Assembly: GCA_902363735.1 (NCBI GenBank)
Contig: CABJBA010000002.1
Location: 310,001 to 374,000, forward strand
From: Clostridiaceae bacterium
Lineage (GTDB): Bacteria > Bacillota > Clostridia > Lachnospirales > Lachnospiraceae
Direction: 5' to 3'
DNA length: 64,000 nucleotides
This document shows, in pieces, positions 41,123 to 50,608 of the stretch. Position numbers and translations under genes: made by a program. How positions within the stretch are numbered: the first letter of the stretch is position 1; every line of letters begins with the position of its first letter. Under the pieces are notes generated by a model, which did no database searches, had not been told where the DNA came from, and saw only the letters and a list, made by a program, of their open reading frames with translations.

Positions 41123-41811
41123 TACAAAATGTTAATAAGATCTATCCCAGTGAAATACAGGGTGAGCTTCATGCTCTTTACAATATTAACATTCGTTTGG
41201 AAAAGGGGGAAAGTCTGGCAATAGAGGGTGAAAGTGGTTCAGGCAAAAGTACGTTGGCAAGATTGCTGATTGGTATGGAAAAGCCCACATCTGGTACTAT
41301 TTTACTAGATGGTGAAGATATGACACAGTGGAGTTATGGTACATGGAAAAGCCGCCGTAAAAAGATACAGGCTGTGTTTCAAGACTCTTCCGGCACCTTA
41401 AACCCAGCAAGATCAGCATTTTCCAATGTGGAGGAAGCATTGATAAATCTGACTTCGTTTAACCGAAAGGAACGAAAAAAACGTATCTATGATTTAATGG
41501 ATGCTGTCTCTATGGATCATAGGCTGCTGGATACTCCGGTGCGCCGGCTCTCAGGCGGAGAACAGCGACGCCTGTCACTGCTTCGTGCCATAGCTATAGA
41601 ACCAGATTATTTAATTATGGATGAAGTGACCAGCGGCCTTGATTTAATATCAGCTGATGCCGTACTTACCCTGGTAGAGAACGCCGTAAAGCTGCACCGC
41701 TGTTCCTGTATTTTTGTAACCCATAACCGGAAAGATGCTATGCGAATTTCAGATAGAATTGCAATTATGCAAAATGGCAGAATTGTAGAACAAGGTCAAC
41801 TAATAAAATAA
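41101..41811 (+). CDS. Opp/Nik-type ABC ATPase 2
   Basis: A 236-residue ATPase (DppF/NikE type). Seen: Walker A 'GESGSGKSTLAR', Q-loop 'QAVFQDSSGTLNP', signature 'LSGGEQRRLSLLRA', Walker B 'YLIMDEVTSGLD' with Val where Pro is usual, switch 'IFVTHNRKDAMR'. The start at 41101 overlaps the preceding gene by 22 bases. Confidence 0.91.
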   Translation: MGVGEIVIQNVNKIYPSEIQGELHALYNINIRLEKGESLAIEGESGSGKSTLARLLIGMEKPTSGTILLDGEDMTQWSYGTWKSRRKKIQAVFQDSSGTLNPARSAFSNVEEALINLTSFNRKERKKRIYDLMDAVSMDHRLLDTPVRRLSGGEQRRLSLLRAIAIEPDYLIMDEVTSGLDLISADAVLTLVENAVKLHRCSCIFVTHNRKDAMRISDRIAIMQNGRIVEQGQLIK

Positions 41812-41839
41812 ATTTCAACACAGAAGGGATACAAATAAC

Positions 41840-43450
41840 ATGAAAAACACTTGGAAAAAAACATTCTCCGTACTTTTAAGCTGCAGTCTTCTTGGTTTCT
41901 GCCTGTCCGGCTGCAGTCAAAAAGCAGGAGCACCTGATGCAAGCCAATTATCGTCTGACAAGGTATTAACTATTTGCACCGCAAAGGAACTTGACAACCT
42001 GACAACCCTTACTATGAACAAAGAAAACAATGTTGCCTGCGGTCTTGTATATGAAACTCTGGTAACTTACGAAAATGGTAAAATTGTTCCAAAACTTGCT
42101 GAGGACTGGAGCTGGGACGAAACCAATACGGTCCTTACATTTAAGCTGCATCAGGGTGTTGCGTTTACCGATGGAACGGTATTTAATGCTGAAAGTGTCA
42201 AAGCTATTTTAGAATTTGACAGCTCAAACTCTAATTTTAGCGGCATAAAGGGTATTTATAATATCCAGAGTGTAGAGGCAATTGATGAATACACGGTAGC
42301 TGTTCATTATGATGCGCCATGTTTTTCTTATCTGAATGATTTTTGTTTCCAGAATGTTGCCGGCATGATGTCCCCCAAAGTCTTTGAAGCGGGTAATTTC
42401 CAAACGTTCAAAGATGTTGTAGGAACTGGCCCTTATGTAAGAAAAGAGCTTATTTCCGGAGACTGTACACGCTTTGTAAGAAACGAAAACTATTGGGGCG
42501 AGACACCGTATTATGAGGAAGTCATTGTAAAATATATTCCGGAGGCATTCTCTCGTATTCAGGCATTACAGACTGGCGAAGTAGATATGATTTATGGTGC
42601 AGAGCTGATTACATACGATGATTACAATCAGGCAATCACGTTGGAGGGGATAACTGGTGAAATAAATAAAGGAGATACGTTGACACGCAATCTGGTGTTA
42701 AATGCTGCCAGCCCAATTCTGAACGATGTTAAGGTCCGTGAAGCAATTGCTTATGCAATTAATAAACAGGAGATTACCGAGGGTCTGACTTACGGATATG
42801 AAACTCCGGCCACAACCTTATTCAGCAAAGATGCACCTTATACCGATATTAATTTTACCACCATGAGAAAATTTGATTTAAACAAGGCCAATATCCTGTT
42901 GGATGAAGCTGGTTGGGTCTTGAACGAAAAAACAGGTTTCAGAGAGAAGGACGGGAAGGTGCTGACCCTTAACTACACCTATTGGGCAGATATTTCTCTT
43001 GCTCAGGAAATGGCTTTGGCAATTAAAACTCAGCTTGCCAAAGCAGGCATCAATGCTGAGACTACCGGTCAAGATCAGATGACATGGTGGACGGAAGGCG
43101 TTGCCGGCAACTATGATATTACCACTTGGAACACGGAAGGCTCTTATACAGAACCCCACAAATTCCTTCAGGAAACACTTGGCGCTGACCCACATGCAGT
43201 TTCCTTGCAGGCATTAAGTGATTTTGAGTCTTATTCTGCTGCAGTTAATCAGTTCTCTACAACTGCAGAGCCTGATGTGGTTCAGGAAGCAGTTGCAGCT
43301 GCATTAAATATTTCCAGTGATCATGTTATAGATTTGCCAATTTCCTATTCAAAGGATTTGGTTGTGTATAATACGGCTAAAATTGCAGGATACACATTTT
43401 CCAGCGTTCCGCAGTTCTTTAATATTAATAATGTAATGCCTGTTAAGTAG
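41840..43450 (+). CDS. Opp/Nik-type substrate-binding lipoprotein
   Basis: A 536-residue lipoprotein (signal peptide, lipobox CLSGC with Cys25) of the SBP family 5. Seen: 'LVYETLVTYENGKIVPKLAE', 'LTFKLHQGVAFTDGTVFNAE', 'GTGPYVRK', 'VKVREAIAYAINKQEI'. Family 5 members bind peptides, nickel or cobalt chelates, and metal-metallophore complexes (CntA, NikA). With metal-type operators and siderophore-type half-transporters nearby, a metallophore is the likeliest ligand. Residues for direct specificity cannot be read. Confidence 0.9.
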   Translation: MKNTWKKTFSVLLSCSLLGFCLSGCSQKAGAPDASQLSSDKVLTICTAKELDNLTTLTMNKENNVACGLVYETLVTYENGKIVPKLAEDWSWDETNTVLTFKLHQGVAFTDGTVFNAESVKAILEFDSSNSNFSGIKGIYNIQSVEAIDEYTVAVHYDAPCFSYLNDFCFQNVAGMMSPKVFEAGNFQTFKDVVGTGPYVRKELISGDCTRFVRNENYWGETPYYEEVIVKYIPEAFSRIQALQTGEVDMIYGAELITYDDYNQAITLEGITGEINKGDTLTRNLVLNAASPILNDVKVREAIAYAINKQEITEGLTYGYETPATTLFSKDAPYTDINFTTMRKFDLNKANILLDEAGWVLNEKTGFREKDGKVLTLNYTYWADISLAQEMALAIKTQLAKAGINAETTGQDQMTWWTEGVAGNYDITTWNTEGSYTEPHKFLQETLGADPHAVSLQALSDFESYSAAVNQFSTTAEPDVVQEAVAAALNISSDHVIDLPISYSKDLVVYNTAKIAGYTFSSVPQFFNINNVMPVK

Positions 43451-43490
43451 TGTTAAAAGCCTTTGTCTAAACAGGGGGTTAGGGGGCTGA

Positions 43491-43524
43491 TCAGAGTAGC
43501 AGAGAAAAATAAAGTCATTATAAT
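43491..43524 (+). promoter_or_regulatory. candidate AraC box and promoter B
   Basis: TCAGAGTAGCAGAGAAAAAT at 43491-43510, then TATAAT at 43519-43524. Shares its first 11 bases with the element at 38455. The -10 overlaps the left arm of a terminator hairpin, so only transcripts from upstream contain the whole hairpin. Confidence 0.55.
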
Positions 43525-43565
43525 AGAGGTTGGTTAATGTAAATTAACTGATCTCTATTTTGTTT
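43523..43565 (+). terminator. terminator overlapping promoter B
   Basis: A hairpin of outer arms ATAGAG (43523-43528) and CTCTAT (43553-43558) and inner arms GTTAAT and ATTAAC with a GTAA loop, followed by TTTTGTTT. It would end read-through from the Opp-type operon. An RNA starting at promoter B would begin inside the left arm and could not form the full stem. Confidence 0.7.
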
Positions 43566-43585
43566 AAGAAAGGATGGAATGTGAA

Positions 43586-45325
43586 ATGAAAAAAAAACAA
43601 AGTCCTATGCCCAGGCTGATGGAGCTGGCAGCTCCAAACAAGCGTAAATATGTTCTGTCAGTGGTTTTAGCTATTCTTGGTGTTGCTGCTGGTTTCGTGC
43701 CTTTTATCACTGTCTCTAAAATCGTACCGTTGCTGATGGATGGGGAAACGGCAATTTCCGTTTATTTGAAATGGTGCGCCCTGGCTGGTGCCGGTTTTTT
43801 AGCAAAAGTATGCTTTTTCAATCTCTCAACTTTTGTTTCCCATACAGCAACCTTTGAAACACTGTATGAAATTAGAATTCAGCTTGCGGACAAACTTACA
43901 AGGGTTCCCATGGGATATATGATAAATACTCCGTCCGGTCAACTCAAACAGATTCTTGTGGATAGGGTAGAAGGTATGGAAACAACTCTTGCCCACCTGA
44001 TTCCTGAATTAACTGCTAACTTTTGTATTCCAGTCTCGATTTTGATTTATCTGCTGTTTCTTGACTGGAGAATGGCCCTGGCTTCTATGGCAACATTACC
44101 GGTTGGTATGCTTTGTTACATAGGAATGACCAAGGGCTATGAAGAAAAATTTCAGGGGCTTATGATGCGCGCCCGAAATATGACCAATACCATTGTAGAG
44201 TATATTGGAGGGATTGAAGTTATCAAAGCCTTTAATCAATCTGCTGATTCTTATGAGAAGTATTCCGATGCCGTTGAGGATAATGCTTTATATGCTGTAA
44301 ACTGGATGAAGAGTGTTCAGATCTATAAGTCTATGATGTTTACCATCTGGCCAAGTGTGTTGGTCAGTGTACTTCCCGTTGGCTGTATCTTATACCGGAA
44401 AGGCAGCCTGGGGGTTCCGGTTTTTGTTACATGCATTGTTTTGTCACTAGGTATTATTTCACCTATCCTCAATGCCATGAATTTTACAGACAGCATTGCA
44501 CAGATGAAATCCATTATAGAAGAAATCTGTTCTGTTCTGGATGAAAAAGAGCTGGAACGGCCTGTGCAGCCTGTTAAGTTTAATACATCCAGTATTTCAA
44601 TGGAAAACGTAAGTTTTTCTTATGAATACGGCACATCAATTTTGGAGCGGATAAACCTTAGTATACCAGAAAAAACAATTACAGCTTTTGTAGGTCCCAG
44701 CGGAGGGGGGAAGTCTACAATCACAAAATTAATTGCGGGTTTCTGGGATGTGATCAGTGGAGAAGTTAAAATTGATGGTATCAATATACAAGAAATACCC
44801 TTAGAACAATTGATGGATCAGATTGCCTATATATCACAGGACAACTATTTATTTGATGATACGGTCCTTGAAAATATACGAATGGGAAAGCCCGCTGCAA
44901 GAGATGAAGAAGTTTATCAGGCCGCAAAGGACTGTGGCTGCTACGACTTTATCTTAAAATTGGAGAATGGTTTCCAAACGGTTGTAGGTGGCGCAGGCGG
45001 CCATCTCTCAGGAGGTGAGCGACAGAGAATTGCCATTGCAAGAGCAGTGTTGAAAAATGCGCCAATCGTGATTTTTGATGAAGCAACAGCCTATATTGAT
45101 GCAGAAAATGAAGCCTTGATTCAGGAAGCCATGGCCAAGGTTGTTGCGGGTAAAACGGTTCTGATGATTGCACACCGTCTCTCTACCATTACCGATGCAG
45201 ATAAGATTGTTGTGGTAAAGGATGGACATATTGAGGCGGAAGGCACTCACCATAACCTGCTTCAGACGTGCTTTTTGTATCAGGAAATGTGGAAAGCACA
45301 CATGGATACAAAAGATGTTGCTTAA
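43586..45325 (+). CDS. ABC half-transporter, siderophore-importer type, subunit 1
   Basis: A 579-residue protein: six-helix type IV (exporter-fold) membrane domain (about 15-310) and ATPase domain (about 335-575). Seen: Walker A 'GPSGGGKSTITK', signature 'LSGGERQRIAIARA', Walker B 'IVIFDEATAYID' (AYID for the usual SALD). The GGGKST P-loop and pairing with a second half-transporter in an AraC-controlled metal locus resemble YbtPQ and IrtAB, which import ferric siderophores despite the exporter fold. ATG 43586 is chosen for spacing to AAAGGATGG. Confidence 0.87.
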   Translation: MKKKQSPMPRLMELAAPNKRKYVLSVVLAILGVAAGFVPFITVSKIVPLLMDGETAISVYLKWCALAGAGFLAKVCFFNLSTFVSHTATFETLYEIRIQLADKLTRVPMGYMINTPSGQLKQILVDRVEGMETTLAHLIPELTANFCIPVSILIYLLFLDWRMALASMATLPVGMLCYIGMTKGYEEKFQGLMMRARNMTNTIVEYIGGIEVIKAFNQSADSYEKYSDAVEDNALYAVNWMKSVQIYKSMMFTIWPSVLVSVLPVGCILYRKGSLGVPVFVTCIVLSLGIISPILNAMNFTDSIAQMKSIIEEICSVLDEKELERPVQPVKFNTSSISMENVSFSYEYGTSILERINLSIPEKTITAFVGPSGGGKSTITKLIAGFWDVISGEVKIDGINIQEIPLEQLMDQIAYISQDNYLFDDTVLENIRMGKPAARDEEVYQAAKDCGCYDFILKLENGFQTVVGGAGGHLSGGERQRIAIARAVLKNAPIVIFDEATAYIDAENEALIQEAMAKVVAGKTVLMIAHRLSTITDADKIVVVKDGHIEAEGTHHNLLQTCFLYQEMWKAHMDTKDVA

Positions 45326-45336
45326 GGAGGAGAAAA

Positions 45337-47067
45337 ATGATTCGTACATTAAAGAAAATATATTGTTTTTCAGGTAAGATGCAAGGAACAATGAAAATGA
45401 CAATTCTGTTTTCGGTATTGCATTCTATTTTTGATATGATGTCATTTGCCGCACTTTCATTGGTTTTTTCTGGTATTATAAATGGATTTGTAACTGCGGA
45501 AATTTGGCAGATATTTGGAATTACGTTTGCCAGTATGATTCTGAAGATTATCTGCAGTTATATTTCGGATTTTTACAAAGTGAAAATTGGTTACTTTATG
45601 TGCACGGAAAAGCGTATTCAGATTGGAGACCGCATGAAGTATATGCCGATGGGGTATTTTAGTGATCACAATTTAGGTAACTTGACTTCTGTTGTTACTA
45701 CCACTATGGGCGACATTGAAAATAATGCATCAGCTGTGTTGACTAATATCTTAGGCGGATATATTCATGCATCAGCTATTACAATTGTTATGTTTATCAT
45801 TGATTGGAGAATAGGAATAACGATTCTCAGTGGCATCCTGCTTCTTACCTGGTGCATCAGCAGTCTTCAAAAAAAATCCGAAAAAGTATCGCCTGAAAGA
45901 CAGGAGGCCCAGGAAGCTCTTGTCTCACATGTGTTGGAATATATACAAGGAATGCTGATTGTCAAATCCTTCAGCCTGCAACGAAGCTCCAACAGTAAAA
46001 TAAAACAGGCTATTTTAGAAAGCAAAAACAAAAATCTCAAATTAGAGCATTTATTTGTTCCCTACACAGCTTTACAGCAGGTGATCCTTTATGGCACCAG
46101 CCTTGCAATTATTTCAGAAGCGTTGATTTTTCACCTTAACGGTACGATGAGTCTGTCAACTTGTCTGTTGATGACAGTTGGTTCATTCATGCTTTTCGGG
46201 CAGCTTCAGACAGCTGGAAATACCTCTTCGCTATTGCGTCTTCTGGATGTCTCAATTGATAAAGTTGAGGAAATAAACAGAACACCTGTCATGGAGGAAA
46301 ATGGGAAAGTACAAACTCCGCCCAATTACCATATTGCATTTAAAAATGTATCTTTTTCTTATGGTAATCATAAAATTCTGGATCAAGTCAGCTTGTCAAT
46401 CCCAGAAGCAACAACAACTGCGATTGTTGGGCCTTCTGGCGGAGGAAAAAGTACTCTCTGCAATCTGATTGCTCGTTTTTGGGACGTAGATGAAGGGCAA
46501 ATCACAATTGGAGGAATAGATGTCCGCAACTATACACTGGATAATCTATTGATAAATATAAGCGAGGTATTTCAGAATGTCTATCTGTTTGCCGATACCA
46601 TAGAAAACAATATCAAATTTGGAAAATCAAATGCATCTCATCATGACGTGATGCTTGCAGCAAAGAAGGCTTGCTGCCATGACTTTATTATGAGACTTCC
46701 TAATGGTTACGACACGCTTATTGGAGAAGGAGGTGCCACGCTGTCGGGCGGTGAAAAACAACGAATTTCCATTGCCCGTGCTATTTTAAAGGATGCGCCC
46801 ATCATCATATTGGATGAAGCAACTTCCAGTATGGATCCGGAAAATGAAAACATGCTAATGGAGGCGATTGCAGAATTAACAAAAAATAAAACGGTTATTA
46901 TGATTGCTCATCGACTGAAAACAATACGAAATGCTGATAGGATCTTTGTTCTGGATAACGGACATATTGTTCAGCAAGGTACACATGAAAGCCTGATAAA
47001 TGAAATTGGTATCTACCGTCAATTCATCAGTGCCCGCAAAAAGGCGATTAGCTGGAAATTGAAATGA
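45337..47067 (+). CDS. ABC half-transporter, siderophore-importer type, subunit 2
   Basis: A 576-residue partner of the preceding gene with the same layout: membrane domain (about 10-310), Walker A 'GPSGGGKSTLCN', Q-loop region 'ISEVFQNVYLFADTIENNIK', signature 'LSGGEKQRISIARA', Walker B 'IIILDEATSSMD'. ATG 45337 follows AAGGAGGAG directly. A frame extension into the upstream gene is not coding. The two probably form a heterodimer. Direction of transport (import or export of a chelator) is inferred from context only. Confidence 0.88.
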   Translation: MIRTLKKIYCFSGKMQGTMKMTILFSVLHSIFDMMSFAALSLVFSGIINGFVTAEIWQIFGITFASMILKIICSYISDFYKVKIGYFMCTEKRIQIGDRMKYMPMGYFSDHNLGNLTSVVTTTMGDIENNASAVLTNILGGYIHASAITIVMFIIDWRIGITILSGILLLTWCISSLQKKSEKVSPERQEAQEALVSHVLEYIQGMLIVKSFSLQRSSNSKIKQAILESKNKNLKLEHLFVPYTALQQVILYGTSLAIISEALIFHLNGTMSLSTCLLMTVGSFMLFGQLQTAGNTSSLLRLLDVSIDKVEEINRTPVMEENGKVQTPPNYHIAFKNVSFSYGNHKILDQVSLSIPEATTTAIVGPSGGGKSTLCNLIARFWDVDEGQITIGGIDVRNYTLDNLLINISEVFQNVYLFADTIENNIKFGKSNASHHDVMLAAKKACCHDFIMRLPNGYDTLIGEGGATLSGGEKQRISIARAILKDAPIIILDEATSSMDPENENMLMEAIAELTKNKTVIMIAHRLKTIRNADRIFVLDNGHIVQQGTHESLINEIGIYRQFISARKKAISWKLK

Positions 47068-47073
47068 ATTAGG

Positions 47074-47104
47074 AGGGGATTGGTTATTTTCCTCTCCCCT
47101 TTTC
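47074..47104. terminator. probable terminator between convergent operons
   Basis: A short stem AGGGGA (47074-47079) with TCCCCT (47095-47100) followed by TTTTCC, in the 43-base gap between the half-transporter gene and kdpE. Confidence 0.45.
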
Positions 47105-47110
47105 CATAAA

Positions 47111-47827
47111 TCAAATGGATTTCCCGTCCTCCCCCACTCGGAGCATTCGATAGCCAATACCGATATGGGTTTGAATATATTTGGGGTTGGAGGGGCTCTT
47201 CTCGATTTTCTTGCGTAATGTTGCCATAAAAACCCGCAGGGCAGGAATATCGCTGGAATAATTCCCCCATATCTCATGGATAATAAAATTGTGTGTTAAC
47301 ACTTTACCGATATTCTTTGCCAGCAGGCAGAGCAGCTTATATTCCATAGGAGTCAAGTGCACTTCCTCATGATCCAGCCATGCACATCCTGCTGCATAAT
47401 CAATCTTCAGATTACCATTTAGGAATACAGTGGAATCCCTTTGCAGCTTTTCACTATCGTAACGTACCCTGCGTAAGCTTACCCGTACCCGTGCCAGGAG
47501 TTCCTCCACGCTGAAGGGCTTTGTCAGATAGTCGTCTGCGCCTGCATCAAGTGCATCAATCTTATCATGATCTTCGCTGCGTGCACTTACCACAATAATG
47601 GGTATATTTGACCATTCACGGACTTTTTTAATAATAGTAACCCCATCCATGTCTGGAAGCCCTAAATCTAAGATCATAATATCGGGCTGTTTCGTAACAG
47701 CTTCAAGAATGGAACCTTCTCCGGTTCCAGCCGTGTGATACTGATAATTTTGAGTTTCCAAGGTAGTTGTAATTAACTTTTGAACCGCCTTATCATCCTC
47801 AACTACCAAAATCAATGGTTTATTCAT
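47111..47827 (-). CDS. kdpE: KdpE response regulator
   Basis: A 238-residue OmpR-type regulator: receiver domain (residues 1-120, phosphoacceptor Asp54 in 'IMILDLGLPDMDG', Lys in 'DYLTKPFSVEELLAR') and winged-helix domain (about 135-232, 'VHLTPMEYKLLCLLAKNIGK', 'ALRVFMATLRKKIE', 'IQTHIGIGYRML'). It starts 8 bases inside the kdpD end with GGAGGTG upstream. It normally activates kdpFABC, which is not present here. Candidate boxes lie before kdpD and before the P-type ATPase operon. Confidence 0.93.
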   Translation of the reverse strand: MNKPLILVVEDDKAVQKLITTTLETQNYQYHTAGTGEGSILEAVTKQPDIMILDLGLPDMDGVTIIKKVREWSNIPIIVVSARSEDHDKIDALDAGADDYLTKPFSVEELLARVRVSLRRVRYDSEKLQRDSTVFLNGNLKIDYAAGCAWLDHEEVHLTPMEYKLLCLLAKNIGKVLTHNFIIHEIWGNYSSDIPALRVFMATLRKKIEKSPSNPKYIQTHIGIGYRMLRVGEDGKSI

Positions 47828-50519
47828 TAATATTCACCTCCTCTGCCTGTAATGTAAATCCAAATATGGCGCCTCTCGGTGTATTATCTCTTACATAAAT
47901 GGAACCCCCGTGGGCATTAACAATTGATTTACATAAGGGCAGTCCCAAACCAAGTCCCCGCCGGCTGTCTGCACTGACATTTTCACCGGTATAAAACATA
48001 TCAAACAATTTGCTTTTTATTTCATCTGGGATGCCCAAACCATTATCAGCAATCTCTACACGGACAAAATCTCCGTCTTCTTTTGCTGAAATGGTAATGC
48101 ATGAATCCTGCTGGGTATATTTAATCGCATTATCCACAATGTTTATGATGACCTGAATAATAAGGCGGGAATCCATTCTTGCCATTAAAAATTCTTCTTC
48201 CAGGACAGTTTCAATGGTATGCTCTGCACTTCTCCGGTTAATGTGAAGCAGAGCTTCCACGATGACGTCATCTAAAAGTTCAGGATGCATATTCAGGTTC
48301 ATCATGCCATTGTCAATCCGGGTAATGGAAAGCAGATTTTCCACCAAGTTGATCAGCCACATGGAGTCATCAAAAATATCAGTGTAGAGCGCCTGTTTTT
48401 GTTCCTCATTCAAAGCCTTAGAATTACTTCTTAAGATCCCTGCATTCCCTGAGATACTGGTAAGGGGTGTCCTTAAATCATGAGAAATGGCACGAAGGAG
48501 ATTAGCGCGAAGCTGTTCCTGCTGCATCTGTATGGATATATGCTTTTGCGTTTCGTTCAGCCATTCCTTTTCCAGTGCAAGTGCACATTCTCCCAACATT
48601 GCGATTGCTAATTTTTTCTCAAATGCCTGTAAAGGCTCCTGCTGATCCATGACAATTCCTGCAACAGCAAATACCTTATCCTTTCCCCGTACTGCCAGAT
48701 ACAAGCATTTTGAGGCGGAAAGAGTATTAGTCGTAGCCCCAGCCCGCTTATTATTTTTGTATACCCATTCTGCCACAGAACGTTCATCCGGGGTGGTATA
48801 AGCTTGCAGTTGGTTACTTGTTTCTTCAGAAGAAAAGATCAATGGCTCTGATAAGGTGTCTTTTTGCACGGAGTAAAAAATCACTGTTTTATCTAATAGC
48901 CTTACTAATTGCTGAGCAGTTTCACTCAGGATTTCAACTTGGTTGTTTGCCTGCTGCAGCTTTCGGCTTGTACCTAAAAGCACCTCGGTCCGATATGCCT
49001 TTTGTGCCGCCTGACGAGCTTGTTCTTTTACCCGCTTGGTAAGAGTGCTGGTGATAATTGCAGCCGTCAGCATAACAATAAAAGTAACCGGATAGCCGGG
49101 AATTGTCGCCTCTAAGGAAAACCGTGGCACAGTAAAAACAAAATTAAAGATAAGTACGCTTAAAACAGAGGAAACAGCACTATATATACGGCCCTTGGTG
49201 ATTATGGCGTTGAACAGAACACCTAAAATATATGTGGTGATAATGTTTGCTTCAGTAAGACCAAGATAATTAAACCATAAGCCAACCAGTGTACAAGCAA
49301 ATAAGATGCCTGCTGTCTTTAAGAAATCCGCCAGTGAGAGATTTACTGGTTTTGAAAATCTGGGCGGCTGTAAATGGAAGGAGGGCTGCGTATCCGGAAT
49401 AATGTAAATATCTAAATTAGGGGCAAGTGCAGACAGTTTGTCAACAAAGTTCGCCTTTCCAAACCACCTTTTCATATGGTTGGAACGACCCATAACGATT
49501 TTAGAAACCCGGCTGACATTGGCGTATTCTGCAATTTGTCCGGAAATATCTTCCCCATACACAGTGGCAATCTGTGCACCCAACTGTTCAGCCAGCCGCA
49601 AATGCTCCCTGAGCCGGGTCTTGTTTTTATCCTCCAGCTCTGAGGTTTCCTGTGTCTCCACAAAAAGTGCTGTAAAGGTACCGTGAAATGCATCGGCCAT
49701 TCTTGCTGCAGTCCGAATTACCTTAGCGTTGGAAGGGGCTGAGGATAAACAAACCAATATATGTTCGTTTGAATAATAACCATCTTTTTTTGCTGGCTCA
49801 AAGGTTTGGGCTGCTATTCGGTTGACCTGATCCGCTGTGCGCCGAAGTGCGATTTCACGAAGAGCAATCAGCTTCTCTTTTGTGAAAAAATTTGAAAGTG
49901 CCCGCTGTGCTTGTTCTTCTTGATATATTTTCCCTTTATTCAGCCGCTCAATTAACTCGTCTGGTTCAATATCAACGACTTCAATCTGATCTGCGCTGTC
50001 AAAAATACTGTCCGGAATTCTTTCTATTACGGTTATTCCTGTAATAGAAGCAACTACATCGTTAAGACTTTCAATATGCTGTACATTAATGGTGGTATAT
50101 ACATCAATACCTGCACGCAGAAGTTCTTCAACAGCCTGATATCTTTTCGTGTGGCGGCAGCCCTCAGCATTTGTATGAGCCAGTTCGTCCACCAGAATCA
50201 GTTCAGGGTTTCTGCGGAGGGCAGCATCCAGATCGAATTCCTTAATTTCAGTGTTTTTATAATTTGTCTCCAGATAAGGTAACGTTTCAAGACCATTTAA
50301 AAGTGATGCTGTTTCTGGACGGGCATGAGGTTCGATATATCCGGCTACCACGTCCACGCCATTATTTTTTACCTCATGAGCATCCATTAACATGGCTGAC
50401 GTTTTTCCGACACCGGCAGCATAACCGAAATATATCTTCAGTAATCCGCGGTTTTTCTCATTTGATATAGGAGGACTCTGCTCAAAATCAGTAATGAAGT
50501 CACTGTCCTTATCTATCAT
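47820..50519 (-). CDS. kdpD: KdpD osmosensitive K+ sensor histidine kinase
   Basis: An 899-residue sensor kinase, full length for the family. Order: KdpD N-terminal domain with Walker A 'FGYAAGVGKTSAML' (31-44) and Walker B-like 'LILVDELAHTN'; universal-stress-protein domain (about 250-370); four membrane helices (about 400-500); GAF-like region; HisKA with 'AISHDLRTPLTSISG'; ATPase domain with 'NIVDNAIKYT' and 'GLGLGLPL'. It senses low K+ or osmotic stress and controls KdpE. The start at 50519 follows GAGGAGGG, and a frame extension upstream lacks a ribosome site. Confidence 0.94.
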   Translation of the reverse strand: MIDKDSDFITDFEQSPPISNEKNRGLLKIYFGYAAGVGKTSAMLMDAHEVKNNGVDVVAGYIEPHARPETASLLNGLETLPYLETNYKNTEIKEFDLDAALRRNPELILVDELAHTNAEGCRHTKRYQAVEELLRAGIDVYTTINVQHIESLNDVVASITGITVIERIPDSIFDSADQIEVVDIEPDELIERLNKGKIYQEEQAQRALSNFFTKEKLIALREIALRRTADQVNRIAAQTFEPAKKDGYYSNEHILVCLSSAPSNAKVIRTAARMADAFHGTFTALFVETQETSELEDKNKTRLREHLRLAEQLGAQIATVYGEDISGQIAEYANVSRVSKIVMGRSNHMKRWFGKANFVDKLSALAPNLDIYIIPDTQPSFHLQPPRFSKPVNLSLADFLKTAGILFACTLVGLWFNYLGLTEANIITTYILGVLFNAIITKGRIYSAVSSVLSVLIFNFVFTVPRFSLEATIPGYPVTFIVMLTAAIITSTLTKRVKEQARQAAQKAYRTEVLLGTSRKLQQANNQVEILSETAQQLVRLLDKTVIFYSVQKDTLSEPLIFSSEETSNQLQAYTTPDERSVAEWVYKNNKRAGATTNTLSASKCLYLAVRGKDKVFAVAGIVMDQQEPLQAFEKKLAIAMLGECALALEKEWLNETQKHISIQMQQEQLRANLLRAISHDLRTPLTSISGNAGILRSNSKALNEEQKQALYTDIFDDSMWLINLVENLLSITRIDNGMMNLNMHPELLDDVIVEALLHINRRSAEHTIETVLEEEFLMARMDSRLIIQVIINIVDNAIKYTQQDSCITISAKEDGDFVRVEIADNGLGIPDEIKSKLFDMFYTGENVSADSRRGLGLGLPLCKSIVNAHGGSIYVRDNTPRGAIFGFTLQAEEVNINE

Positions 50520-50586
50520 TGTTAACGTGCCCTCCTCTCTATAAAATACATCTGTTTTATAGTATATCACTCAAAGGATTACTACC

Positions 50587-50592
50587 GTATTA
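50587..50592 (-). promoter_or_regulatory. -10 element of kdpDE
   Basis: TAATAC on the minus strand, 16 bases after the direct-repeat box and about 68 bases before kdpD. Confidence 0.5.
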
Positions 50593-50608
50593 TGGATTTT
50601 ACCATGGT

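Noticed and set aside
43586..47067. Lantibiotic or multidrug exporter pair
   Set aside because: No peptidase C39 domain, precursor peptide or modification enzyme is near. The AraC gene, metal-type operators and P-loop form favour siderophore-type transport, although export is not excluded.
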